From: an uncultured Clostridia bacterium
Lineage (GTDB): Bacteria; Bacillota; Clostridia; TANB77; CAG-508
Length of the DNA: 64,000 bases
Assembly: GCA_928721915.1 (NCBI GenBank)
Contig: CAKMVZ010000007.1
Span: 26,191 to 90,190, forward strand
Direction: 5' to 3'
Both the position numbers and the translations under genes were made by a program. Below are positions 10,295 to 18,988 of the stretch, piece by piece; the stretch's first letter is position 1; each line of letters begins with the position of its first letter. The notes beneath the pieces were generated by a model. The model was given only the letters and a program-made list of their open reading frames with translations. It had not been told where the DNA came from and searched no databases.

Positions 10295-10758
10295 ATATAA
10301 CAATAGAAAAAAGGCAAACATATTCAGAGGTTTATGAATTTTTGAATTTACTAGATATAGAATTTATCGATAAGATTCCTGCTAAGTTATTAAATTTTTT
10401 TAAAACCCAAAGAGATTTAAACTATGTAAAGAATATAAATCCATGTAAAAAAATAACAAATCAGGGTTTAAAAAGAGATACCATTGCTATTATTGAGATG
10501 ATTAACTTAAAATATTGGGCTTCTCCAGAAGAAAAAGAAGCTTTAACAAATAAATTTAAACAAAATTATATAAAAAAACAAGAGGAATTAAAAGAGAAAT
10601 ATAACGTAGATAATATTTTTAAAAATTATACAACAGTTAAAATAGAAACTATAAATCCAAATGATTATAAAGAAGAGACTAATACAGAAATTATAAAAGT
10701 TAATAATAACATTTTTAGTAAGATATTAAATTTTTTTAAAAGGATTTTTAAAAAATAA
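10291..10758 (+). CDS. Hypothetical protein, 155 aa, third gene of the LRR operon
   Basis: ATGA overlap with the gene before it (GAATGAATATAAC). It contains a charged helical middle (KQEELKEKYNVDNIF) and ends in a basic, aromatic amphipathic helix (KILNFFKRIFKK) that could touch a membrane. I do not recognise a family. A hairpin at 10771-10804 ends the operon. Confidence 0.55.
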   Translation: MNITIEKRQTYSEVYEFLNLLDIEFIDKIPAKLLNFFKTQRDLNYVKNINPCKKITNQGLKRDTIAIIEMINLKYWASPEEKEALTNKFKQNYIKKQEELKEKYNVDNIFKNYTTVKIETINPNDYKEETNTEIIKVNNNIFSKILNFFKRIFKK

Positions 10759-10770
10759 ATTAAATCAAAA

Positions 10771-10804
10771 AATAGATAAATTAGAGATATTTTATCTATT
10801 TTTA
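10771..10804 (+). terminator. Rho-independent terminator of the LRR operon
   Basis: AATAGATAAA (10771-10780) pairs with TTTATCTATT (10791-10800), followed by T-rich sequence. Confidence 0.7.
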
Positions 10805-10922
10805 TTTTACCAAAAAAATGTTTGTAAAAGTATTTACAAAATAAAAATTACGTGATATAATTTTCCCGCTATAAAAATTATTTGTTAAAAGTTAAAATAA
10901 TTAAATAGGGGGCAATTTTAAA

Positions 10923-13750
10923 ATGGATAATATTGTTATAAAAGGTGCTCGAGAGCATAACCTAAAAAATATTAATATTACTATTCCAAAAGATAAATTA
11001 GTTGTTATTACAGGACTTTCAGGTTCTGGAAAATCATCACTAGCTTTTGATACTTTATATGCAGAAGGTCAAAGAAGATATGTAGAAAGCTTATCTTCTT
11101 ATGCAAGACAATTCTTAGGAATAATGGAAAAACCTGATGTTGAAAGTATTGAAGGCTTATCTCCTGCAATTTCAATTGATCAAAAAACAACATCTAAAAA
11201 TCCTCGTTCTACAGTTGGAACTGTTACAGAAATTTATGATTATATTAGACTTTTATATGCTAGAATTGGTGTACCATATTGTCCAAATTGTGGTAGAAAA
11301 ATTGAAAAACAAACAATAGACCAAATAGTAGATAATATTATGGAATTAGAAGAAGGAACTAGAATTCAAATTTTATCTCCTGTTGTAAGAGGACAAAAAG
11401 GAGAACATACAAAGTTATTGCAAAATATTCAAAAAGAGGGCTTTGTTAGATGTTATATTGATGGAGAACTTTATGAGTTTGAAGATGAAATAAAATTAGA
11501 TAAAAATAAAAAACATAATATAGATATTTTAGTTGATAGATTAATTATAAAAGAAGGAATAACAAATAGACTAACAGAATCTATCGAAACTGCTTTAAAA
11601 CATTCTGAAAGTTTAGTAAAAGTAAGTATTCCAAATAAAGAAGAAAAGCTATTTAGTACAAAATATGCATGTCCTGATTGCGGAATTAGTTTTGAAGAGT
11701 TAACTCCTAGAATGTTTTCGTTTAATAATCCATATGGTGCTTGTCCGGAATGTACAGGTATTGGATATCTTATGAAAATGGATGAAGATCTAATTATTCC
11801 AGATAAAACAAAAACTTTATATGATGGTGTTAAAGCTTTTGGTGCAAGTACAATGAAAAAAGGCGATACGATGGCTAAAATGTACTTTGAAAGCATTGGA
11901 AAACATTATGGAGTTGATATTAAAAATAAGCCAATAAAAAAATTACCAAGAGAGTTTTTAGAGAAAATCCTTTATGGTACAGGTGATGACCAAATTGATT
12001 TTGAATATCATAGTAGCAGTGGAACTAGAAAGTTTACTCAAAGCTTTGAGGGTGTTATTCCAGCCCTAGATAGAAGATATAGAGAAACAAAGTCTCAAGC
12101 AATGAGAGAATTTTATGAAATGTATATGAGTGAAAGTCCATGTTATGTTTGTAATGGTGCAAGATTAAAGAAAGAAGTTTTAGCTGTAAGAGTTGGAAGT
12201 AAAAATATAAAAGAATTGACAGATATGCCAATTAAAAATATAAAATCTTACTTAGAGAGTTTAGAATTAAGTAGAAAAGATAGAATGATTGCCGATATGA
12301 TTTTTAAAGAGCTAAGTAAAAGATTGCAATTTTTAATAGATGTAGGTCTAGATTATTTAACTTTGTCAAGACCAGCAGGAACATTATCAGGAGGAGAAGC
12401 TCAAAGAATTAGGTTAGCTACTCAAATTGGTTCAGGATTGTCTGGAGTTATGTATATTTTAGATGAACCTAGTATTGGACTTCACCAAAGAGATAATGAA
12501 AAATTAATAGAAACATTAAAAAAATTAAGAGATTATGGCAATACTGTTATAGTTGTAGAACATGATGAAGATACTATGTATGCAGCAGATCAAATTATTG
12601 ATATTGGACCGCGGAGCAGGAGTTCATGGTGGAAAAGTTATGGCTCAGCGGAACTGCTGAAGAAATAAAAGATGTTCCAGATTCTATAACTGCAAAATAT
12701 TTAAGTGGCAGAATGTCAGTTAAGGTTCCAAAGCAAAGAAGAAAATCAAATGGAATGAGTATAGAAATAAAAGGAGCTACTGAACATAATTTAAAAAATA
12801 TAAATGTAAAATTCCCTTTAGGTGTATTTAATTGTGTTACAGGAGTTTCTGGATCTGGTAAATCAACATTAGTAAATGAAATTTTATATAAATATTTGGC
12901 AAGAACTTTAAATCGTTCAAATGAAAAGCCGGGAAAATGTGAAAAGATTCTTGGAGTTAAAAATATAGATAAAATTATAAATATTGATCAATCTCCAATA
13001 GGTAGAACTCCACGTTCAAATCCTGCAACATATACAGGAGTTTTTGATACAATACGTGAAATCTTTGCTGGAACTAATGAAGCTAAAATGAGAGGTTATT
13101 CAAAAGGTAGATTTAGTTTTAATGTTGAAGGTGGTAGATGTGAAGCTTGCCAAGGTGATGGTGTAATTAAAATTGGAATGAACTTTTTGCCAGATATCTA
13201 TGTACCATGTGAAGTTTGTAATGGAAAAAGATATAATAGAGAAACTTTAGAAGTTAAATATAAAGATAAAACAGTTTCAGACGTTTTAGATATGACAGTA
13301 GAAGAGGCAATGGACTTTTTTGCAAATATTCCAAAAATAAAAAATAAAATTCAAACTTTAAAAGATGTTGGATTAGGATATATTAAACTTGGTCAACCAT
13401 CAACTACATTATCAGGTGGAGAAGCTCAAAGAGTTAAACTTGCAACAGAACTTTCTAAAAGACCAACTGGAAAAACGCTTTATATTTTAGATGAACCAAC
13501 AACAGGTTTACATATAGATGATGTAAATAGATTAATAGATATTTTACAAAGATTAGTTGATACTGGAAATACTATAATAGTTATAGAACATAATTTAGAT
13601 TTAATAAAAACTGCTGACCACATAATAGACTTAGGTCCTGAAGGCGGAGAAAATGGCGGACAAGTAATAGCAATAGGAACTCCAGAACAAGTTGCAAAAA
13701 ATGAAAAATCTTATACAGGAAAATTTTTAAAGAAAATTTTAGAAAGGTAA
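10923..13750 (+). CDS. uvrA: Excinuclease ABC subunit A, with two CGG +1 sites
   Basis: DNA-damage recognition ATPase of nucleotide excision repair. First half: Walker A GLSGSGKSS, zinc-binding CPNCGRKI, LSGGEAQRIRLA, ILDEPSIGLHQRD. Second half: GVSGSGKST, zinc-binding CEACQGDG, LSGGEAQRVKLA. The halves lie in different frames. Two skips repair this within 40 bases: C12612 (codon CGG after CCG) gives DIGPGAGVHGGKVMAQ, and C12649 (CGG after CAG) gives GTAEEIKDVPDSI. The product is then 941 aa, the usual UvrA length, with no missing residue. A separate start for the second half is unlikely because the residues between the two sites, read only after the first shift, match the family. Confidence 0.97.
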
Positions 13751-13763
13751 ATTATAAATCTGT

Positions 13764-13806
13764 TAAAAGAGAAATTTTTAAGTTTTTTAAAGATTTCTCT
13801 TTTTTA
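13764..13806 (+). terminator. Terminator of uvrA
   Basis: AAAAGAGAAAT and ATTTCTCTTTT pair around a T/A-rich loop, followed by T residues. Confidence 0.75.
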
Positions 13807-13873
13807 TATATTGAATAAAAAAATTGCTTATGATATTATTTAAAAAAATATTTTAAGAAAGAAGGGATACGAT

Positions 13874-14560
13874 ATGAAAAAAGGTTTAATTTTATTATTA
13901 ATTGTAGTAATAATTGCAGCAGTAGCGGCATTTTTTATAGTTAATAATAACAAAAATTCTAATCAACAAGAAGAAAATAAAACTACATTATCTGAAAATG
14001 AAAATTCTAAAGAAAATTTGAGTGATTTAAATGAAAATAATAATACTTTAAATAATGAAAATGATGATGCTTATGGAAATAGTACAATTTATAGAATTTC
14101 AATAGTTGATAAAGAAGATTATGATTTATACTATACAAGTTTTGAAACAGAAAAAATTTTTGCTGATAGTATAAATATAGAAGAAAATAATGGAAAAGTA
14201 ACTATTTTGCTAAGCGAAACTGAGTTAAATGATTATTTAATTGGTGATTCTTTAGTAGAATATGAAAAAGAATATAATGTTGAAAATGCAGGTAATGTAA
14301 AAGAAATATTTATGGGAGAAGTAGGTCAAGATTGGGATTATCCTTTAGTATTTTTAATTCAAGAAGATGGAACAGTAAGAGGAGTTGATATAGAAGAAGG
14401 ATATAAAACAGGAAATTTTGTTGCAAAAACTATTTCAGGTTTAGATAATCTTGAAAAATTTGAACAAGTTTCAGTTTCTAAACCAAATGATAGCGGTTAT
14501 AATAGTGTTGTAGCTATAACAAAAGCTGGAGAGATATTTGAAATTTTACCTAATAATTAA
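13874..14560 (+). CDS. Membrane-anchored protein, 228 aa
   Basis: AAGAAGGGATACGAT precedes the ATG. Residues 2-24 form one hydrophobic helix (LILLLIVVIIAAVAAFFIV), then a disordered Asn/Glu/Ser linker to about residue 65, then a beta-rich domain of about 160 residues (IYRISIVDKEDYDLYY, LVFLIQEDGTVRGVDIEEG). Probably an extracytoplasmic domain tethered to the membrane. The family is not recognised. Single-gene unit without CGG. Confidence 0.65.
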   Translation: MKKGLILLLIVVIIAAVAAFFIVNNNKNSNQQEENKTTLSENENSKENLSDLNENNNTLNNENDDAYGNSTIYRISIVDKEDYDLYYTSFETEKIFADSINIEENNGKVTILLSETELNDYLIGDSLVEYEKEYNVENAGNVKEIFMGEVGQDWDYPLVFLIQEDGTVRGVDIEEGYKTGNFVAKTISGLDNLEKFEQVSVSKPNDSGYNSVVAITKAGEIFEILPNN

Positions 14561-14575
14561 AATAAATTAATTTTT

Positions 14576-14604
14576 TTGACACTAAAATTTAAATATATTA
14601 TAAT
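14576..14604 (+). promoter_or_regulatory. Promoter of the foreign gene pair
   Basis: TTGACA (14576-14581), 17 bases, TATAAT (14599-14604): perfect sigma-A consensus. Confidence 0.8.
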
Positions 14605-14674
14605 AAAATTATGTTTGTGGGAGCAAAATTTATTAAAAACCGCTGCACTTGTAGGGTAGAAAGGGTGTTGGAAA

Positions 14675-15001
14675 ATGAATATTTGGTATTTGGGGATATG
14701 CCAAGTAGTTTTCTTAATCTTTGCTTGTGCAATGATTTATGATGAACTACGGAAAGAAGGAGCAGTAAATGCATTTCTTCAGGTAACTATAGGAAAAGCT
14801 TTTATAGTAGTATTTTGGATTGCTATAACAATTTTGGCATGTTGCTTGGTACAAGTACGGCAGATTTTGTCGGTTGTAGATATAATTGCTCTTATTGTGT
14901 GGTTTGTCTGCTATATGAAGAATGTACCGGAAAGACTAAGAGAGAAGAATAAGAAAGCAACAAGAGTTTGGTATGATATTAAAGATACTTTAAAGAAATA
15001 G
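14675..15001 (+). CDS. Small membrane protein, 108 aa, probably acquired
   Basis: Three hydrophobic segments (YLGICQVVFLIFACAMIY, AFIVVFWIAITILACCL, VDIIALIVWFVCYM) and a basic C-terminus. Codon use differs from the neighbours, with more G/C in third positions. CGG is used twice as an in-frame codon (14750 in DELRKEG, 14858 in VQVRQIL). A +1 skip at either CGG would lead to a stop within a few codons, so these must be read as Arg. No family recognised. Transcribed with the next gene from the consensus promoter at 14576. Confidence 0.6.
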   Translation: MNIWYLGICQVVFLIFACAMIYDELRKEGAVNAFLQVTIGKAFIVVFWIAITILACCLVQVRQILSVVDIIALIVWFVCYMKNVPERLREKNKKATRVWYDIKDTLKK

Positions 15002-15050
15002 GAGGAACGACAATGAAAGAAATTAATGGATTTAACGACGCAATGAATTT

Positions 15051-15410
15051 TTGGCGGATGCTGTTAAAGCTCCTATTCGGGCAATTGCTGTAGTAGCAGT
15101 GCTTGTGCTTTTGTGGTTTGATAATGGATGGATTTTTCATCCAATTCATTCTACAATTTCAGTAGTAGTTACTGTATTGATTATATTTGCAGTAACGGTT
15201 TGTCTTGCAAGACTAGGAATTTTTGACAATTTAAATTGGAGAAGTTCCTTGACTCAGAAAGTAGCTTCAAAATGTTCGATAGCATTTTTGATTCTTGTTG
15301 CAATATACAAGGTCTTTGGAAATAGACATGCGATTTTATTTACTATTCTTTCTGTAGTTATCTTGTTAATTGCTTTAAAAGATGTAATTTTGGAGTTTTT
15401 AAGAAAATAA
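15051..15410 (+). CDS. Small membrane protein, about 119-132 aa, probably acquired; start region out of frame
   Basis: Four hydrophobic segments (AIAVVAVLVLLWF, TISVVVTVLIIFAVTVCLA, SIAFLILVAIYKVF, AILFTILSVVILLIAL). The good ribosome binding site (AGGAGG, 14999-15004) serves ATG 15013, whose frame (MKEINGFNDAMNF) runs into stops, while the main frame opens at TTG 15051. Adding one T to the T run at 15048-15052 would join them as MNFLADAVKAP. This offset is opposite to the CGG type and is not explained by it. An in-frame CGG (15078, PIRAIAV) is read as Arg. Either a real one-base deletion, a sequence error or a coupled short leader. Confidence 0.5.
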   Translation: MADAVKAPIRAIAVVAVLVLLWFDNGWIFHPIHSTISVVVTVLIIFAVTVCLARLGIFDNLNWRSSLTQKVASKCSIAFLILVAIYKVFGNRHAILFTILSVVILLIALKDVILEFLRK

Positions 15411-15451
15411 TTCATAACACCCCACAAACAACGATATTGAAGTCTTACTTC

Positions 15452-15492
15452 AAAAAGAACTGTGCTTTTTATAAAAGGCGCAGTTCTTTTTA
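15452..15492 (+). terminator. Terminator of the foreign gene pair
   Basis: AAAAAGAACTGTGC and GCGCAGTTCTTTTT form a strong stem followed by T. Confidence 0.85.
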
Positions 15493-15576
15493 ATTGTTAT
15501 ATATTTATATTATTAAGATTATTGAATTTATAATATTAAAATAAGAACTTTTATATTAAAAATTAGCAATCTACTA

Positions 15577-15605
15577 TTGACTTTGCTAAAAATAAGTTAT
15601 ATAAT
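15577..15605 (+). promoter_or_regulatory. Promoter of htpG
   Basis: TTGACT (15577-15582), 17 bases, TATAAT (15600-15605). No CIRCE element was seen between it and the start codon. Confidence 0.7.
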
Positions 15606-15689
15606 TCCTAAAGTGTTAAAAATTATTTTACAAGAATTTTAAATATGATAAAAAAATATAATTTTATATTTTAAGGAGGTATTAAAAAT

Positions 15690-17585
15690 ATGAAAACAAA
15701 AGCTTTTAAGGCAGAATCAAAAAGATTGTTAGATTTAATGATTAATTCTATTTACACAAATAAAGAAATATTTTTAAGAGAGTTAATTTCAAACGGAAGT
15801 GATGCAATTGATAAATTATATTATCGTTCATTAACAGAAAAAGACGTAAAAGTAAACAGAGAAGATTTAAAAATTGAAATTAAACCAAATAAAGATGAAA
15901 GAACTCTTACAATTTCTGATAATGGTTGTGGTATGACAGAAGAAGAATTAGAAAAAAATTTGGGAACAATAGCAAAAAGTGGATCTTTAGCTTTTAAAGA
16001 TGAAAATGATAAAAAAGAAGATATTGATATTATTGGTCAATTTGGAGTTGGATTTTATTCAGCTTTTATGGTTGCAAGTGAGGTTACAGTTTGCAGCAGA
16101 GCTTATGCCTCAGATGAAGCATATACTTGGAATTCAAAAGGAGCAGAAGGTTATACTATAGAAAAATCAGAAAAAGATAGTTGGGGCACTACTATTACTT
16201 TAAAATTAAAAGAAGATACAGAAGATGAAAAATATAGTGAATTTTTAGATGAATATAAGCTAACATCTTTAGTAAAAAAATATTCAGATTATATTCGTTA
16301 TCCAATTCAAATGGAAGTTAAAAAAAGTAGATTGAAAGAGAACAATGAAGATTCTGATAAAAAAGAATATGAAACTTATACTGAAATAGAAACTTTAAAC
16401 AGTATGGTACCACTATGGAAAAAGAAAAAATCTGAAATAAAAGACGAAGATTATAATAATTTTTATAAAGAAAAATTTTACGATTTTCAAGATCCATTAA
16501 AAGTGATTCATACATCAATTGAAGGTGGAATAAGTTATAATGCAATTCTTTATATTCCATCACATTTGCCATATGATTATTATACAAAAGAATATGAAAA
16601 AGGATTGCAGTTATATTCAAATGGCGTTTTAATAATGGATAAATGTGCTGATTTAATTCCTGATTATTTTAGTTTTGTAAAAGGTTTAGTAGATAGTCCA
16701 GATTTATCTTTAAATATTTCAAGAGAGATGTTGCAACATGATAGACAACTAAGAGTTATTGAGAAAAATTTGGAGAAAAAAATCAAATCAGAATTATTAA
16801 ATATGCTTAAAAATAATCGTGAAACTTATGAAAAATTTTTCTCTATTTTTGGAACACAATTAAAATTTGGAGCTTATAACGATTTTGGTGCAAATAAAGA
16901 TGTATTAAAAGATTTACTTATGTTTTACTCAAGTACAGAAAAGAAATTAGTAACTTTAGACGAATATGTGACTAGAATGAAAGAAGAGCAAAAAGATATT
17001 TATTATGCTAGTGGAGAAAGCATTGATAAAATAGATATGTTACCACAAGTAGAAGGCGTAAAAGATAAAGGATATGAGATATTATATTTAACAGAAAATA
17101 TTGATGAATTTGTTATTCAAGTTTTAATGGAATATAATGAAAAGAAATTTGTAAATATTTGTGCTGAAAATGTTGATTTAAGCAATAAAGAAGATAAAGA
17201 CAATCTAAAAAAAGAAAATGATGAAAATAAAGAAATGCTTAATTTTATGAAAGAAACAATAGGAAATGAAGTTCAAGATGTTAAATTTACAAATAGATTA
17301 AAAAATCATCCAGTTTGCTTAAGTAATGAAGGTGTTGTTTCTGCTCAAATGGAAAAAGTTTTAAACAATATGCCAAATGATAATAATATTAAAGCACAAA
17401 TGGTATTAGAAATTAATAAAGATCATCCTATAGCTGAGAAAATAAAAAATCTATATAAGGAAAATAAAGATGAGCTTAAAAATTATACAAAAATTTTATA
17501 TGCAGAAGCAAGATTAATAGAAGGGTTATCAGTTGAAAATCCAACAGAAATTAGTAATTTAATATGTGATATTATTTCAAAATAA
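15690..17585 (+). CDS. htpG: Molecular chaperone HtpG (Hsp90)
   Basis: ATP-dependent cytosolic chaperone. The GHKL ATPase domain is clear: ELISNGSDAIDKL, ISDNGCGMT, GTIAKSGS, IGQFGVGFYSAFMVA, then a middle domain with VDSPDLSLNISREMLQ and a C-terminal dimerisation part. 631 aa, standard length. AAGGAGG precedes ATG 15690. No CGG in frame. Single-gene unit ending in a strong hairpin at 17592-17631. Confidence 0.97.
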   Translation: MKTKAFKAESKRLLDLMINSIYTNKEIFLRELISNGSDAIDKLYYRSLTEKDVKVNREDLKIEIKPNKDERTLTISDNGCGMTEEELEKNLGTIAKSGSLAFKDENDKKEDIDIIGQFGVGFYSAFMVASEVTVCSRAYASDEAYTWNSKGAEGYTIEKSEKDSWGTTITLKLKEDTEDEKYSEFLDEYKLTSLVKKYSDYIRYPIQMEVKKSRLKENNEDSDKKEYETYTEIETLNSMVPLWKKKKSEIKDEDYNNFYKEKFYDFQDPLKVIHTSIEGGISYNAILYIPSHLPYDYYTKEYEKGLQLYSNGVLIMDKCADLIPDYFSFVKGLVDSPDLSLNISREMLQHDRQLRVIEKNLEKKIKSELLNMLKNNRETYEKFFSIFGTQLKFGAYNDFGANKDVLKDLLMFYSSTEKKLVTLDEYVTRMKEEQKDIYYASGESIDKIDMLPQVEGVKDKGYEILYLTENIDEFVIQVLMEYNEKKFVNICAENVDLSNKEDKDNLKKENDENKEMLNFMKETIGNEVQDVKFTNRLKNHPVCLSNEGVVSAQMEKVLNNMPNDNNIKAQMVLEINKDHPIAEKIKNLYKENKDELKNYTKILYAEARLIEGLSVENPTEISNLICDIISK

Positions 17586-17591
17586 AAATAT

Positions 17592-17631
17592 AAGACCTAA
17601 AACGTAAACTTAAACCAACGTTTTAGGTCTT
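17592..17631 (+). terminator. Bidirectional terminator between htpG and a minus-strand RNA
   Basis: AAGACCTAAAACGT (17592-17605) and ACGTTTTAGGTCTT (17618-17631) form a 14-bp perfect stem that works for either strand. Confidence 0.85.
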
Positions 17632-17774
17632 AAAGCATCTCTTCCATTAAAATCCTCCTAACTTATAGATTTTCCCGAATTCCATAATTCAAATTTGACT
17701 AGTATTTTGACTACTTCTATTCAGGAATAGAAGAGCAAATTTGTGATAAGTATCTATCCTTACCTCCAAATCTA
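17592..17774 (-). ncRNA. Candidate rod-shaped small RNA (6S-like)
   Basis: A perfect-spacing minus-strand promoter lies at 17808-17780 (TTTACA, 17 bases, TATAAT). The transcript would run about 180 bases to the 17592-17631 terminator and codes for no credible protein. Nested pairings give a long rod: UAUAGAUUU with AAAUCUAUA outside, CAAAUUUG with CAAAUUUG in the middle, and the tip hairpin CUUCUAUUC-cu-GAAUAGAAG. A large bulge lies between the outer and middle stems. Length and open central bubble recall 6S RNA, but I cannot confirm the family. A ribosome binding site-like AGGAGG precedes only a five-codon frame. Confidence 0.4.
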
Positions 17775-17854
17775 TATAAATTATAGCACAATAAAATTGT
17801 TTTGTAAAATTTTCACAAAATTGGCTTTTTGCAAAAACAATAGGATATGTCAGG

Positions 17855-17883
17855 TTGACATAAAAATAAAATATTGTTATAAT
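17855..17883 (+). promoter_or_regulatory. Promoter of the GNAT-like gene
   Basis: TTGACA (17855-17860), 17 bases, TATAAT (17878-17883). Confidence 0.8.
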
Positions 17884-17918
17884 ATTTAAGTATAAAAACC
17901 GGAAGGGAGAGATTAGTT

Positions 17919-18407
17919 ATGATTTTGCGGAAAGCAGAACTAAAAGATTTTGAAGTTTACCGAGAACTTTATGAAGATAAGGAATTTCGGTACCAGTGGA
18001 TGTACTATCATCCGATTTATAAAGATCCAGATATGCCTCAAATTTTACAGCTAAAATCTGATTCTTTTGAAGATTTAAGAGAAATTATGGAGGAATATCA
18101 AAATTACACGTTGAAAAGGTTTGAAGAAGATATGAATAATCACCAAATTTTCATGATTGAAAATGATGGTAAGATTTTAGGTTATGTTAAAACTTTTTCA
18201 TGTGGGAATGGGATATATAAATTAGATGAGTGGGCAATGTTCGAAAATAATTTTGATGTAAAAATTAGAGTTATTCAAGAACTTAAAAAAGTGCTTCCAC
18301 GCCTAAAGAGCTTAGAGGTATTTGTTACTCATAAACCAGCGATAGATTTTTTCATTCTTGCAGGTTTCATAAGTATACCAGCAGGCTTTTTAGAACTTGA
18401 ATTTTAA
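17919..18407 (+). CDS. GNAT-family acetyltransferase-like protein, probably acquired
   Basis: 162 aa with the GNAT layout: ILRKAELKDFEVYRELYED at the start, FMIENDGKILGYVKTF in the middle, KLDEWAMFE and a C-terminal FVTHKPAIDFFILAGF. The canonical acetyl-CoA loop Q/RxxGxG/A is weak, so activity is uncertain. Two in-frame CGG codons (17928, 17988) must be Arg because the frame stays open past both; this differs from all native genes here. Codon use is richer in CGN and in G/C third positions. Own consensus promoter and own terminator. Likely a single-gene import. Confidence 0.6.
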   Translation: MILRKAELKDFEVYRELYEDKEFRYQWMYYHPIYKDPDMPQILQLKSDSFEDLREIMEEYQNYTLKRFEEDMNNHQIFMIENDGKILGYVKTFSCGNGIYKLDEWAMFENNFDVKIRVIQELKKVLPRLKSLEVFVTHKPAIDFFILAGFISIPAGFLELEF

Positions 18408-18435
18408 TTAATAATATGGCTACATATTATTAAAG

Positions 18436-18479
18436 CATGCTAGCAGATATTTTTAGTATATTTTGCTAGCATGTTTTTT
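18436..18479 (+). terminator. Terminator of the GNAT-like gene
   Basis: CATGCTAGCA (18436-18445) and TGCTAGCATG (18464-18473) plus six T. Confidence 0.85.
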
Positions 18480-18565
18480 GTGAAAAAAATAAAGTCTTAA
18501 AAAGCTTAAGGTTGTAAGAAAATTTAAAATTAGTATTTAAAATTTTGAAAAATTTAAAAAAAATG

Positions 18566-18594
18566 TTGACAAACAAAATTCATTATGTTAAAAT
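18566..18594 (+). promoter_or_regulatory. Promoter of the tRNA cluster
   Basis: TTGACA (18566-18571), 17 bases, TAAAAT (18589-18594), about 30 bases before tRNA-Val. Confidence 0.7.
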
Positions 18595-18628
18595 AAATCT
18601 CGTTGAAGAGATAAAACAAATTGAAAAT

Positions 18629-18704
18629 GGTCGCTTAGCTCAGCTGGGAGAGCATCTGCCTTACAAGCAGGAGGTCATAGGTTCGAACCCTATAGCGACC
18701 ACCA
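18629..18704 (+). tRNA. tRNA-Val (anticodon TAC)
   Basis: 76 bases with CCA encoded. Acceptor GGTCGCT/AGCGACC, T arm GGTTCGAACCC, anticodon loop CTTACAA of normal seven bases. Confidence 0.97.
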
Positions 18705-18720
18705 TTTAAATTTTAACTAT

Positions 18721-18797
18721 GGCCTGGTAGTTCAGTTGGTTAGAATGCCGCCCTGTCACGGCGGAGGTCGACGGTTCGAGCCCGTTCCAGGTCGCCA
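18721..18797 (+). tRNA. tRNA-Asp (anticodon GTC)
   Basis: 77 bases with CCA encoded. Acceptor GGCCTGG/CCAGGTC, anticodon stem CCGCC/GGCGG, loop CTGTCAC of seven bases. Confidence 0.97.
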
Positions 18798-18801
18798 CTT
18801 A

Positions 18802-18840
18802 AAAATATCTAGCTTGAATTATAGCTTGCTAGATATTTTT
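18802..18840 (+). terminator. Terminator-like hairpin after tRNA-Asp
   Basis: AAAAATATCTAGC and GCTAGATATTTTT form a stem. tRNA-Phe lies just beyond, so it either reads through or has its own promoter. Confidence 0.7.
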
Positions 18841-18859
18841 AAATAAAAAATTAAATAAT

Positions 18860-18935
<76 letters not shown>

Positions 18936-18937
18936 GA

Positions 18938-18972
18938 AAAAACAGCTTGTAAGTCATATACAAGCTGTTTTC
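18938..18972 (+). terminator. Terminator after tRNA-Phe
   Basis: AAAACAGCTTGTA and TACAAGCTGTTTT form a perfect stem. Confidence 0.8.
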
Positions 18973-18988
18973 TTTGTAAGGAGGATAT

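Noticed and set aside
12626..12668. An independent gene starting at ATG 12626 for the second half of UvrA
   Set aside because: The ATG has no ribosome binding site, and its first residues do not match UvrA, whereas the twice-shifted reading does.
17592..17774. Very short peptide genes on the minus strand (for example five codons after AGGAGG)
   Set aside because: Too short to support, and the region is better explained as a folded RNA.
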